DNA of 64,000 bases from the NCBI RefSeq assembly GCF_964340395.1, contig NC_135557.1, positions 248,001 through 312,000 on the forward strand, read 5' to 3'. This stretch comes from Glandiceps talaboti. Lineage: Eukaryota > Hemichordata > Enteropneusta > Spengelidae. The notes beneath the pieces are model-generated. The model did no database searches and was not told the origin of the DNA. It saw nothing but the letters and a program-made list of their open reading frames with translations. Shown one piece after another: positions 13,501 through 28,090 of this stretch; position 1 is the first letter of the stretch, and the number at the start of each line of letters is the position of its first letter. The translations under genes were made by a program, and so were the position numbers.

Positions 13501-16500
13501 TTACCATTTACTAGGTATAGATTAACATTTACCAGTTACTATGTATAGTTTAACATTTACCAGTTACTATGTATAGTTTAACAATTACCAGTTACTACCA
13601 GTTACTATGTATAGTTTAACATTTACCAGTTACTATGTATAGTTTAACAATTACCAGTTAGTATGTATAGTTTAACATTTACCAGTTACTATGTATAGTT
13701 TAACATTTACCAGTTACTATGTATAGTTTAACATTTACCAGTTACTATGTATAGTTTAACATTTACTAGTTACTATGTATAGTTTAACATTTACTAGTTA
13801 CTATGTATAGTTTAACATTTACTAGTTACTATGTATAGCTTTACATTTACCATTTACTAGGTATAGTTTAACATTTACCAGTTACTATGTATAGTTTAAC
13901 ATTTACTAGTTACTATGTATAGTTTAACATTTACCAGTTACTATGTATAGTTTAACATTTACTAGTTACTAGGTATAGTTTAACATTTACCAGTTACTAG
14001 GTATAGTTTAATATTTACCAGTTACTAGGTATAGTTTAACATTTACCATTTACTATGTATAGTTTTACATTGACCAGTTACTATGTATAGTTTAACATTT
14101 ACCAGTTACTACCAGTTACTATGTATAGTTTAACATTTACCATTTACTAGGTATAGTTTAACATTTACCAGTTACTATGTATAGTTTAACATTTACCAGT
14201 TACTATGTATAGTTTAACAATTACCAGTTAGTATGTATAGTTTAACATTTACCAGTTACTATGTATAGTTTAACATTTACCAGTTACTATGTATAGTTTA
14301 ACATTTACCAGTTACTATGTATAGTTTAACATTTACCAGTTACTAGGTATAGTTTTACATTTACTAGTTACTATGTATAGTTTAACATTTACTAGTTACT
14401 ATGTATAGTTTAACATTTACTAGTTACTATGTATAGTTTAACATTTACTAGTTACTATGTATAGCTTTACATTTACCATTTACTAGGTATAGTTTAACAT
14501 TTACCAGTTACTATGTATAGTTTAACATTTACTAGTTACTATGTATAGTTTAACATTTACCAGTTACTATGTATAGTTTAACATTTACTAGTTACTAGGT
14601 ATAGTTTTACATTTACCAGTTACTATGTATAGTTTAACATTTACTAGTTACTAGGTATAGTTTTACATTTACCAGTTACTATGTATAGTTTTACATTGAC
14701 CAGTTACTATGTATAGTTTAACATTTACCAGTTACTATGTATAGTTTAACATTTACCAGTTACTACCAGTTACTATGTATAGTTTAACATTTACCAGTTA
14801 CTAGGTATAGTTTAACATTTACCATTTACTAGGTATAGTTTAACATTTACCAGTTACTAGGTATAGTTTAACATTTACCAGTTACTATGTATAGCTTTAC
14901 ATTTACCAGTTACTATGTATAGTTTAATATTTACCATTTACTAGGTATAGTTTAACATTTACCAGTTAGTATGTATAGTTTAACATTTACTAGTTACTAT
15001 GTATAGTTTAACATTTACCAGTTACTATGTATAGTTTAACAATTACCAGTTAGTATGTATAGTTTAACATTTACTAGTTACTATGTATAGTTTAACATTT
15101 ACTAGTTACTATGTATAGTTTAACATTTACTAGTTACTATGTATAGTTTAACATTTACTAGTTACTATGTATAGTTTAACATTTACCAGTTACTAGGTAT
15201 AGTTTAACATTTACCAGTTACTATGTATAGCTTTACATTTACCATTTACTATGTATAGTTTAACATTTACCAGTTACTAGGTATAGTTTAACATTTACTA
15301 GTTACTAGGTATAGTTTAACATTTACCAGTTACTATGTATAGTTTAACATTTACCAGTTACTATGTATAGTTTAACATTTACCAGTTACTAGGTATAGTT
15401 TAACATTTACCAGTTACTAGGTATAGCTTTACATTTACCAGTTACTATGTATAGTTTAACATTTACCAGTTACTAGGTATAGCTTTACATTTACCAGTTA
15501 CTAGGTATAGTTTAACATTTACCATTTACTAGGTATAGTTTAACATTTACCAGTTACTAGGTGTAGTTTTACATTGACCAGTTACTATGTATAGTTTAAC
15601 ATTTACCAGTTACTACCAGTTACTAGGTATAGTTTAACATTTACCAGTTACTATGTATAGTTTAACATTTACCAGTTACTAGGTATAGTTTAACATTTAC
15701 CAGTTACTACCAGTTACTATATATAGTTTTACATTTACCAGTTACTAGGTATTATATAACATTTACCAGTTACTAGGTATAGTTTAACATTTACCAGTTA
15801 CTAGGTATAGTTTAATTTTTACTAGTTACTATGTATAGTTTAACATTTACCAGTTACTAGGTATAGTTTAACATTTACCAGTTACTATGTATAGTTTAAC
15901 ATTTACCAGTTACTAGGTATAGTTTAACATTTACCAGTTACTAGGTATAGTTTAACATTTACCAGTTACTATGTATAGTTTAACATTTACTAGTTACTAG
16001 GTATAGTTTAATATTTACTAGTTACTATGTATAGTTTAACATTTACCAGTTACTATGTATAGTTTAACATTTACCAGTTACTAGGTATAGTTTAACATTT
16101 ACCATTTACTAGGTATAGTTTAACATTTACCAGTTACTAGGTGTAGTTTTACATTTACCATTTACTAGGTATAGTTTAATATTTACTAGTTACTATGTAT
16201 AGCTTTACATTTACCATTTACTAGGTATAGTTTAACATTTACCAGTTACTATGTATAGTTTAACATTTACCATTTACTAGGTATAGTTTAACATTTACCA
16301 TTTACTAGGTATAGTTTAACATTTACCATTTACTAGGTATAGTTTAACATTTACCATTTACTAGGTATAGTTTAACATTTACCATTTACTAGGTATAGTT
16401 TAACATTTACCAGTTACTATGTATAGTTTAACAATTACCATTTACTAGGTATAGTTTAACATTTACCAGTTACTATGTATAGTTTAACATTTACCAGTTA

Positions 16501-19500
16501 CTATGTATAGTTTAACATTTACCATTTACTAGGTATAGTTTAACATTTACCATTTACTAGGTATAGTTTAACATTTACCAGTTACTATGTATAGTTTAAC
16601 ATTTACCAGTTACTAGGTATAGTTTAACATTTACCAGTTACTATGTATAGTTTAACATTTACCAGTTACTAGGTATAGTTTAACATTTACCATTTACTAG
16701 GTATAGTTTAACATTTACCATTTACTAGGTATAGTTTAACATTTACCATTTACTAGGTATAGTTTAACATTTACCATTTACTAGGTATAGTTTAACATTT
16801 ACCATTTACTAGGTATAGTTTAACATTTACCATTTACTAGGTATAGTTTAACATTTACCATTTACTAGGTATAGTTTAACATTTACCAGTTACTATGTAT
16901 AGTTTAACATTTACTAGTTACTATGTATAGTTTTACATTTACCATTTACTAGGTATAGTTTAACATTTACCAGTTACTATGTATAGTTTAACATTTACCA
17001 TTTACTAGGTATAGTTTAACATTTACCATTTACTAGGTATAGTTTAACATTTACCATTTACTAGGTATAGTTTAACATTTACCAGTTACTATGTATAGTT
17101 TAACATTTACCATTTACTAGGTATAGTTTTACATTTACCAGTTACTATGTATAGTTTAACATTTACCAGTTACTAGGTATAGTTTAACATTTACCAGTTA
17201 CTATGTATAGTTTAACATTTACCAGTTACTATGTATAGTTTAACATTTACCAGTTACTAGGTATAGTTTTACATTTACCAGTTACTAGGTATAGTTTAAC
17301 ATTTACCAGTTACTATGTATAGCTTTACATTTACCAGTTAGTATGTATAGTTTAATATTTACCAGTTACTAGGTATAGTTTAACATTTACCAGTTACTAG
17401 GTATAGTTTTACATTTACTAGTTACTAGGTATAGTTTAACATTTACCAGTTACTAGGTATAGTTTAACATTTACCAGTTACTATGTATAGTTTAACATTT
17501 ACTAGTTACTAGGTATAGTTTAATATTTACTAGTTACTATGTACAGTTTAACATTTACCAGTTACTATGTATAGTTTAACATTACCAGTTACTATGTATA
17601 GTTTAACATTTACCAGTTACTAGGTATAGTTTAATATTTACCAGTTACTATGTATAGCTTTACATTTACCATTTACTATGTATAGTTTAACATTTACCAG
17701 TTACTATGTATAGTTTAACATTTACTAGTTACTAGGTATAGTTTAATATTTACTAGTTACTATGTACAGTTTAACATTTACCAGTTACTATGTATAGTTT
17801 AACATTACCAGTTACTATGTATAGTTTAACATTTACCAGTTACTAGGTATAGTTTAACATTTACCAGTTACTATGTATAGCTTTACATTTACCATTTACT
17901 ATGTATAGTTTAACATTTACCAGTTACTAGGTATAGTTTAACATTTACTAGTTACTAGGTATAGTTTAACATTTACCAGTTACTATGTATAGTTTAACAT
18001 TTACCAGTTACTATGTATAGTTTAACATTTACCAGTTACTAGGTATAGTTTAACATTCACCAGTTACTAGGTATAGCTTTACATTTACCAGTTACTATGT
18101 ATAGTTTAACATTTACCAGTTACTAGGTATAGCTTTACATTTACCAGTTACTAGGTATAGTTTAACATTTACCATTTACTAGGTATAGTTTAACATTTAC
18201 CAGTTACTAGGTGTAGTTTTACATTGACCAGTTACTATGTATAGTTTAACATTTACCAGTTACTACCAGTTACTAGGTATAGTTTAACATTTACCAGTTA
18301 CTATGTATAGTTTAACATTTACCAGTTACTAGGTATAGTTTAACATTTACCAGTTACTACCAGTTACTATATATAGTTTTACAATTACCAGTTACTAGGT
18401 ATTATATAACATTTACCAGTTACTAGGTATAGTTTAACATTTACCAGTTACTAGGTATAGTTTAATTTTTACTAGTTACTATGTATAGTTTAACATTTAC
18501 CAGTTACTAGGTATAGTTTAACATTTACCAGTTACTATGTATAGTTTAACATTTACCAGTTACTAGGTATAGTTTAACATTTACCAGTTACTAGGTATAG
18601 TTTAACATTTACCAGTTACTATGTATAGTTTAACATTTACTAGTTACTAGGTATAGTTTAATATTTACTAGTTACTATGTATAGTTTAACATTTACCAGT
18701 TACTATGTATAGTTTAACATTTACCAGTTACTAGGTATAGTTTAACATTTACCATTTACTAGGTATAGTTTAACATTTACCAGTTACTAGGTGTAGTTTT
18801 ACATTTACCATTTACTAGGTATAGTTTAATATTTACTAGTTACTATGTATAGCTTTACATTTACCATTTACTAGGTATAGTTTAACATTTACCAGTTACT
18901 ATGTATAGTTTAACATTTACCATTTACTAGGTATAGTTTAACATTTACCATTTACTAGGTATAGTTTAACATTTACCATTTACTAGGTATAGTTTAACAT
19001 TTACCATTTACTAGGTATAGTTTAACATTTACCATTTACTAGGTATAGTTTAACATTTACCAGTTACTATGTATAGTTTAACAATTACCATTTACTAGGT
19101 ATAGTTTAACATTTACCAGTTACTATGTATAGTTTAACATTTACCAGTTACTATGTATAGTTTAACATTTACCATTTACTAGGTATAGTTTAACATTTAC
19201 CATTTACTAGGTATAGTTTAACATTTACCAGTTACTATGTATAGTTTAACATTTACCAGTTACTAGGTATAGTTTAACATTTACCAGTTACTATGTATAG
19301 TTTAACATTTACCAGTTACTAGGTATAGTTTAACATTTACCATTTACTAGGTATAGTTTAACATTTACCATTTACTAGGTATAGTTTAACATTTACCATT
19401 TACTAGGTATAGTTTAACATTTACCATTTACTAGGTATAGTTTAACATTTACCATTTACTAGGTATAGTTTAACATTTACCATTTACTAGGTATAGTTTA

Positions 19501-20480
19501 ACATTTACCATTTACTAGGTATAGTTTAACATTTACCAGTTACTATGTATAGTTTAACATTTACTAGTTACTATGTATAGTTTTACATTTACCATTTACT
19601 AGGTATAGTTTAACATTTACCAGTTACTATGTATAGTTTAACATTTACCATTTACTAGGTATAGTTTAACATTTACCATTTACTAGGTATAGTTTAACAT
19701 TTACCATTTACTAGGTATAGTTTAACATTTACCAGTTACTATGTATAGTTTAACATTTACCATTTACTAGGTATAGTTTTACATTTACCAGTTACTATGT
19801 ATAGTTTAACATTTACCAGTTACTAGGTATAGTTTAACATTTACCAGTTACTATGTATAGTTTAACATTTACCAGTTACTATGTATAGTTTAACATTTAC
19901 CAGTTACTAGGTATAGTTTAACATTTACCAGTTACTAGGTATAGTTTAACATTTACCAGTTACTATGTATAGCTTTACATTTACCAGTTAGTATGTATAG
20001 TTTAATATTTACCAGTTACTAGGTATAGTTTAACATTTACCAGTTACTAGGTATAGTTTTACATTTACTAGTTACTAGGTATAGTTTAACATTTACCAGT
20101 TACTAGGTATAGTTTAACATTTACCAGTTACTATGTATAGTTTAACATTTACTAGTTACTAGGTATAGTTTAATATTTACTAGTTACTATGTACAGTTTA
20201 ACATTTACCAGTTACTATGTATAGTTTAACATTACCAGTTACTATGTATAGTTTAACATTTACCAGTTACTAGGTATAGTTTAATATTTACCAGTTACTA
20301 GGTGTACTTTTACATTTACCATTTACTAGGTATAGTTTAATATTTACTAGTTACTATGTATAGCTTTACATTTACCAGTTACTAGGTATAGTTTTACATT
20401 GACCAGTTACTATGTATAGTTTAACATTTACCATTTACTAGGTATAGTTTTACATTTACCAATTACTAGGTATAGTTTAA
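7538..20480. repeat. 28-bp AT-rich minisatellite, ~12.9 kb
   Basis: About 460 copies of a 28-bp unit with core ACCAGTTACTAGGTATAG followed by TTTAACATTT. Frequent variants are ACTATG for ACTAGG, TTTTACATT for TTTAACATT, CATTTACT for CAGTTACT, and a 9-bp TTACTACCAG internal duplication. Long-range copies are visible: the segment from about 15170 to 17800 recurs 2650 bp later with very few changes, and part of 8.2-9.0 kb recurs about 1486 bp later. It fills the intron that splits the Ig5 domain. Confidence 0.95.
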
Positions 20481-20528
20481 AGTGTCCTCGATATATATAC
20501 ATATAATATTTGTTTTGGTCCTATACAG

Positions 20529-20679
20529 GGTGATGGTACAGTGCCAAAAGATCGCACATTCATCAAAGATGGTAGTCTAACTATATCATACTTGCAGAAG
20601 GATGATCATGGGATGTATGAATGCTTAGCAACCAATGCAGTCGCTACAATCATTACAGCAACACAACTTATAATAGAGG
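20529..20679 (+). CDS. IGSF9-like: IGSF9-like exon: Ig5, second half
   Basis: The acceptor is GTCCTATACAG and the donor is GAGG|GTAAG. Read in phase 0 it gives GDGTVPKDRTFIKDGSLTI and then the DDHGMYECLATNA motif with the second Ig cysteine, completing the domain opened at 7365. It ends in phase 1 with LIIEG. Length and motifs fit the C-terminal half of an I-set domain. It is squeezed between the 28-bp array, which ends about 50 bp upstream, and the 60-bp array, which begins about 13 bp after the donor. Confidence 0.87.
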
Positions 20680-20692
20680 GTAAGAATTCTAA

Positions 20693-23600
20693 TGCAATTA
20701 GAAGATAGAAAATAGATCCAGTAAGGTGGTAACCATGGACCAGTAGACAGATTACACAGTTGAATTTTAAAATAGATCCACTAAGGTGGTAACCATGGAC
20801 CTGTAGACAGATCACAGAGTTGAATTAGAAAATAGATCCAGTAAGGTGGTAACCATGGACCTGTAGACAGATTACACAGTTGAATTTTAAAATAGATCCA
20901 GTAAGGTGGTAACCATGGACCTGTAGACAGATCACAGAGTTGAATTAGAAAATAGATCCAGTAAGGTGGTAACCATGGACCTGTAGACAGATTACAGAGT
21001 TGAATTTTAAAATAGATCCAGTAAGGTGGTAACCATGGACCTGTAGACAGATTACACAGTTGAATTTTAAAATAGATCCACTAAGGTGGTAACCATGGAC
21101 CTGTAGACAGATCACAGAGTCGAATTAGAAAATAGATCCAGTAAGGTGGTAGGCTTGGACCTGTAGACAGATCACAGAGTTGAATTAGAAAATAGATCCA
21201 CTAAGGTGGTAGGCTTGGACCTGTAGACAGATTACAGAGTTGAATTAGAAAATAGATCTAGTAAGGTGGTAACCATGGACCTGTAGACAGATCACACAGT
21301 TGAATTAGAAAATAGATCCAGTAAGGTGGTAACCATGGACCAGTAGACAGATTACAGAGTTGAATTAGAAAATAGATCCACTAAGGTGGTAACCATGGAC
21401 CAGTAGACAGATCACAGAGTTCAATTAGAAAATAGATCCACTAAGGTGGTAACCATGGACCAGTAGACAGATTACAGAGTTGAATTAGAAAATAGATCCA
21501 GTAAGGTGGTAGGCTTGGACCTGTAGACAGATTACAGAGTTGAATTAGAAAATAGATCCAGTAAGGTGGTAACCATGGACCTGTAGACAGATCACAGAGT
21601 TGAATTAGAAAATAGATCCAGTAAGGTGGTAGGCTTGGACCTGTAGACAGATCACACAGTTGAATTAGAAAATAGATCCAGTAAGGTGGTAACCATGGAC
21701 CTGTAGACAGATTACAGAGTTGAATTAGAAAATAGATCCAGTAAGGTGGTAACCATGGACCTGTAGACAGATTACAGAGTTGAATTAGAAAATAGATCCA
21801 GTAAGGTGGTAACCATGGACCTGTAGACAGATCACAGAGTTGAATTAGAAAATAGATCCAGTAAGGTGATAGGCTTGGACCTGTAGACAGATCACAGAGT
21901 TGAATTAGAAAATAGATCCAGTAAGGTGGTAGGCTTGGACCTGTAGACAGATTACAGAGTTGAATTAGAAAATAGATCCAGTAAGGTGGTAACCATGGAC
22001 CTGTAGACAGATTACAGAGTTGAATTAGAAAATAGATCCAGTAAGGTGGTAACCATGGACCTGTAGACAGATTACAGAGTTGAATTAGAAAATAGATCCA
22101 GTAAGGTGATAGGCTTGGACCAGTAGACAGATTACAGAGTTGAATTAGAAAATAGATCCAGTAAGGTGGTAACCATGGACCTGTAGACAGATCACAGAGT
22201 TGAATTAGAAAATAGATCCAGTAAGGTGGTAACCATGGACCTGTAGACAGATTACAGAGTTGAATTAGAAAATAGATCCACTAAGGTGGTAACCATGGAC
22301 CTGTAGACAGATTACAGAGTTGAATTAGAAAATAGATCCACTAAGGTGGTAGGCTTGGACCTGTAGACAGATTACAGAGTTGAATTAGAAAATAGATCCA
22401 GTAAGGTGATAGGCTTGGACCTGTAGACAGATTACAGAGTTGAATTAGAAAATAGATCCAGTAAGGTGGTAACCATGGACCAGTAGACAGATTACAGAGT
22501 TGAATTAGAAAATAGATCCACTAAGGTGGTAGGCTTGGACCTGTAGACAGATTACAGAGTTGAATTAGAAAATAGATCCAGTAAGGTGGTAGGCTTGGAC
22601 CTGTAGACAGATTACAGAGTTGAATTAGAAAATAGATCCAGTAAGGTGGTAACCATGGACCTGTAGACAGATTACAGAGTTGAATTAGAAAATAGATCCA
22701 GTAAGGTGGTAACCATGGACCTGTAGACAGATTACAGAGTTGAATTAGAAAATAGATCCAGTAAGGTGATAGGCTTGGACCTGTAGACAGATTACAGAGT
22801 TGAATTAGAAAATAGATCCAGTAAGGTGGTAACCATGGACCTGTAGACAGATTACAGAGTTGAATTAGAAAATAGATCCAGTAAGGTGGTAACCATGGAC
22901 CTGTAGACAGATCACAGAGTTGAATTAGAAAATAGATCCACTAAGGTGGTAGGCTTGGACCTGTAGACAGATTACAGAGTTGAATTAGAAAATAGATCCA
23001 GTAAGGTGGTAACCATGGACCAGTAGACAGATTACAGAGTTGAATTAGAAAATAGATCCAGTAAGGTGGTAACCATGGACCAGTAGACAGATTACAGAGT
23101 TGAATTAGAAAATAGATCCAGTAAGGTGGTAGGCTTGGACCTGTAGACAGATCACACAGTTGAATTAGAAAATAGATCCAGTAAGGTGGTAACCATGGAC
23201 CTGTAGACAGATTACAGAGTTGAATTAGAAAATAGATCCACTAAGGTGGTAGGCTTGGACCTGTAGACAGATTACAGAGTTGAATTAGAAAATAGATCCA
23301 GTAAGGTGGTAACCATGGACCTGTAGACAGATTACAGAGTTGAATTAGAAAATAGATCCAGTAAGGTGGTAACCATGGACCTGTAGACAGATCACAGAGT
23401 TGAATTAGAAAATAGATCCAGTAAGGTGGTAACCATGGACCTGTAGACAGATTACAGAGTTGAATTAGAAAATAGATCCACTAAGGTGGTAACCATGGAC
23501 CTGTAGACAGATTACAGAGTTGAATTAGAAAATAGATCCAGTAAGGTGGTAGGCTTGGACCTGTAGACAGATCACACAGTTGAATTAGAAAATAGATCCA

Positions 23601-26600
23601 GTAAGGTGGTAACCATGGACCTGTAGACAGATTACAGAGTTGAATTAGAAAATAGATCCAGTAAGGTGGTAACCATGGACCAGTAGACAGATTACAGAGT
23701 TGAATTAGAAAATAGATCCAGTAAGGTGGTAACCATGGACCTGTAGACAGATTACAGAGTTGAATTAGAAAATAGATCCAGTAAGGTGGTAACCATGGAC
23801 CTGTAGACAGATCACAGAGTTGAATTAGAAAATAGATCCACTAAGGTGGTAGGCTTGGACCTGTAGACAGTTTACAGAGTTGAATTAGAAAATAGATCCA
23901 GTAAGGTGGTAACCATGGACCAGTAGACAGATTACAGAGTTGAATTAGAAAATAGATCCAGTAAGGTGGTAACCATGGACCAGTAGACAGATTACAGAGT
24001 TGATTTAGAAAATAGATCCAGTAAGGTGGTAGGCTTGGACCTGTAGACAGATCACACAGTTGAATTAGAAAATAGATCCAGTAAGGTGGTAACCATGGAC
24101 CTGTAGACAGATTACAGAGTTGAATTAGAAAATAGATCCACTAAGGTGGTAGGCTTGGACCTGTAGACAGATTACAGAGTTGAATTAGAAAATAGATCCA
24201 GTAAGGTGGTAACCATGGACCTGTAGACAGATTACAGAGTTGAATTAGAAAATAGATCCAGTAAGGTGGTAACCATGGACCTGTAGACAGATCACAGAGT
24301 TGAATTAGAAAATAGATCCAGTAAGGTGGTAACCATGGACCTGTAGACAGATTACAGAGTTGAATTAGAAAATAGATCCACTAAGGTGGTAACCATGGAC
24401 CTGTAGACAGATTACAGAGTTGAATTAGAAAATAGATCCAGTAAGGTGGTAGGCTTGGACCTGTAGACAGATCACACAGTTGAATTAGAAAATAGATCCA
24501 GTAAGGTGGTAACCATGGACCTGTAGACAGATTACAGAGTTGAATTAGAAAATAGATCCAGTAAGGTGGTAACCATGGACCAGTAGACAGATTACAGAGT
24601 TGAATTAGAAAATAGATCCAGTAAGGTGATAGGCTTGGACCTGTAGACAGATCACAGAGTTGAATTAGAAAATAGATCCAGTAAGGTGGTAACCATGGAC
24701 CTGTAGACAGATTACAGAGTTGAATTAGAAAATAGATCCAGTAAGGTGGTAGGCTTGGACCTGTAGACAGATTACAGAGTTGAATTAGAAAATAGATCCA
24801 GTAAGGTGGTAGGCTTGGACCTGTAGACAGATTACACAGTTGAATTAGAAAATAGATCCAGTAAGGTGGTAACCATGGACCTGTAGACAGATTACAGAGT
24901 TGAATTAGAAAATAGATCCACTAAGGTGGTAGGCTTGGACCTGTAGACAGATTACAGAGTTGAATTAGAAAATAGATCCAGTAAGGTGATAGGCTTGGAC
25001 CTGTAGACAGATCACAGAGTTGAATTAGAAAATAGATCCAGTAAGGTGATAGGCTTGGACCTGTAGACAGATCACAGAGTTGAATTAGAAAATAGATCCA
25101 CTAAGGTGGTAGGCTTGGACCTGTAGACAGATTACAGAGTTGAATTAGAAAATAGATCCACTAAGGTGGTAACCATGGACCTGTAGACAGATTACAGAGT
25201 TGAATTAGAAAATAGATCCAGTAAGGTGGTAACCATGGACCTGTAGACAGATTACAGAGTTGAATTAGAAAATAGATCCAGTAAGGTGGTAACCATGGAC
25301 CTGTAGACAGATTACAGAGTTGAATTAGAAAATAGATCCAGTAAGGTGGTAGGCTTGGACCTGTAGACAGATCACACAGTTGAATTAGAAAATAGATCCA
25401 GTAAGGTGGTAACCATGGACCAGTAGACAGATTACAGAGTTGAATTAGAAAATAGATCCAGTAAGGTGGTAACCATGGACCAGTAGACAGATCACAGAGT
25501 TGAATTAGAAAATAGATCCACTAAGGTGGTAACCATGGACCTGTAGACAGATTACAGAGTTGAATTAGAAAATAGATCCAGTAAGGTGGTAGGCTTGGAC
25601 CTGTAGACAGATCACAGAGTTGAATTAGAAAATAGATCCAGTAAGGTGGTAACCATGGACCTGTAGACAGATCACAGAGTTGAATTAGAAAATAGATCCA
25701 GTAAGGTGGTAACCATGGACCTGTAGACAGATTACAGAGTTGAATTAGAAAATAGATCCAGTAAGGTGGTAACCATGGACCTGTAGACAGATCACACAGT
25801 TGAATTAGAAAATAGATCCAGTAAGGTGGTAACCATGGACCTGTAGACAGATTACAGAGTTGAATTAGAAAATAGATCCACTAAGGTGGTAACCATGGAC
25901 CTGTAGACAGATTACAGAGTTGAATTAGAAAATAGATCCAGTAAGGTGGTAGGCTTGGACCTGTAGACAGATTACAGAGTTGAATTAGAAAATAGATCCA
26001 GTAAGGTGATAGGCTTGGACCTGTAGATAGATCACAGAGTTGAATTAGAAAATAGATCCACTAAGGTGGTAGGCTTGGACCTGTAGACAGATCACACAGT
26101 TGAATTAGAAAATAGATCCAGTAAGGTGGTAACCATGGACCTGTAGACAGATTACAGAGTTGAATTAGAAAATAGATCCAGTAAGGTGGTAACCATGGAC
26201 CTGTAGACAGATTACAGAGTTGAATTAGAAAATAGATCCAGTAAGGTGATAGGCTTGGACCTGTAGACAGATCACAGAGTTGAATTAGAAAATAGATCCA
26301 GTAAGGTGGTAGGCTTGGACCTGTAGACAGATCACACAGTTGAATTAGAAAATAGATCCAGTAAGGTGGTAACCATGGACCAGTAGACAGATTACAGAGT
26401 TGAATTAGAAAATAGATCCAGTAAGGTGGTAACCATGGACCTGTAGACAGATTACAGAGTTGAATTAGAAAATAGATCCAGTAAGGTGGTAACCATGGAC
26501 CAGTAGACAGATCACAGAGTTCAATTAGAAAATAGATCCACTAAGGTGGTAACCATGGACTAGTAGACAGATTACAGAGTTGAATTAGAAAATAGATCCA

Positions 26601-27640
26601 GTAAGGTGGTAGGCTTGGACCTGTAGACAGATCACACAGTTGAATTAGAAAATAGATCCAGTAAGGTGGTAACCATGGACCTGTAGACAGATCACACAGT
26701 TGAATTAGAAAATAGATCCAGTAAGGTGGTAACCGTGGACCTGTAGACAGATCACAGAGTTGAATTAGAAAATAGATCCAGTAAGGTGGTAGGCTTGGAC
26801 CTGTAGACAGATCACACAGTTGAATTAGAAAATAGATCCAGTAAGGTGGTAACCATGGACCTGTAGACAGATCACACAGTTGAATTAGAAAATAGATCCA
26901 GTAAGGTGGTAACCGTGGACCTGTAGACAGATCACAGAGTTGAATTAGAAAATAGATCCAGTAAGGTGGTAGGCTTGGACCTGTAGACAGATTACAGAGT
27001 TGAATTAGAAAATAGATCCAGTAAGGTGGTAGGCTTGGACCTGTAGACAGATTACAGAGTTGAATTAGAAAATAGATCCAGTAAGGTGGTAACCATGGAC
27101 CTGTAGACAGATTACAGAGTTGAATTAGAAAATAGATCCAGTAAGGTGGTAGGCTTGGACCTGTAGACAGATTACAGAGTTGAATTAGAAAATAGATCCA
27201 GTAAGGTGATAGGCTTGGACCTGTAGACAGATTACAGAGTTGAATTAGAAAATAGATCCAGTAAGGTGGTAGGCTTGGACCAGTAGACAGATTACAGAGT
27301 TGAATTAGAAAATAGATCCAGTAAGGTGGTATGTATGGGCCAGTAAATGGTTCACAGAGCTGAATTAGAAAATAGATCCAGTAAGGTGGTATCTATGGGC
27401 CAGTAAATGGTTCACAGAGCTGAATTAGAAAATAGCTCCAGTAAGGTGGTATCTATGGGCCAGTAAATGGTTCACAGAGCTGAATTAGAAAATAGCTCCA
27501 GTAAGGTGGTATCTATGGGCCAGTAAATGGTTCACAGAGCTGAATTAGAAAATAGATCCAGTAAGGTGGTATCTATGGGCCAGTAAATGGTTGACAGAGT
27601 TGAATTAGAAAATAGCTCCAGTAATGTACATGTATGTGAC
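20693..27640. repeat. 60-bp satellite-like array, ~115 units
   Basis: The unit is exactly 60 bp over more than 6 kb and contains AATAGATCCAGTAAGGTGGT. It varies at a few fixed sites: AACCATGGAC or AGGCTTGGAC, CTGTAG or CAGTAG, ATTACA or ATCACA, CAGTAAGG or CACTAAGG. A 15-unit (900-bp) block, 22801-23700, is repeated with almost the same variant pattern at 23701-24600. The last five or six units (from about 27330) are a diverged subtype with ATCTATGGGCCAGTAAATGG. Confidence 0.95.
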
Positions 27641-27840
27641 AGCCATAGGCCAATAGGAGGTCACAGAGCTGATTCATTGATGGCACAGCAATTGCTATCG
27701 TTACCAAATTTAGTGAGAATTTTTAGCACAACTGAACTAGGTTTAGTAGCGCTATAGGCTTCTTCACATCTCAATGTTGATTGCATCAACATTAACCTCT
27801 GTTAGAGGTTGCTTGGAAACGCTGCTTTAAGCACAGCTGA

Positions 27841-27905
27841 ATTCTATTTCATCATTATCTCGGTCGGTCTTCAATGAGATTGTGCTGCGCATGCGTGGGA
27901 ATCAG
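27841..27905 (+). repeat. DIRS left terminal repeat
   Basis: 27841-27872 is the left-specific extension, complementary to the first part of the internal complementary region at 33898-33936. 27873-27905 is the core shared in inverted orientation with 34199-34231 (GAGATTGTGCTGCGCATGC within it). Confidence 0.82.
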
Positions 27906-28090
27906 TGTGCACATGTGTGCTGTGAAAATTTATGAGTGAAGTTATAAGTTTTTGCATCTACCATCTAGGAGCATCGAGATTCATCTAGTAAGTAGAAAAG
28001 TCATGTGAACACAATAGTCTAAAGTTTAGATCGACGATCTAACAAACATTTGAATTATACAGCCAAAAAGTTGACATTGTACGTAGTACG

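Noticed and set aside
20693-27640. CRISPR-like regular array
   Set aside because: The whole 60-bp period is conserved with no unique spacers, and the context is a eukaryotic intron.
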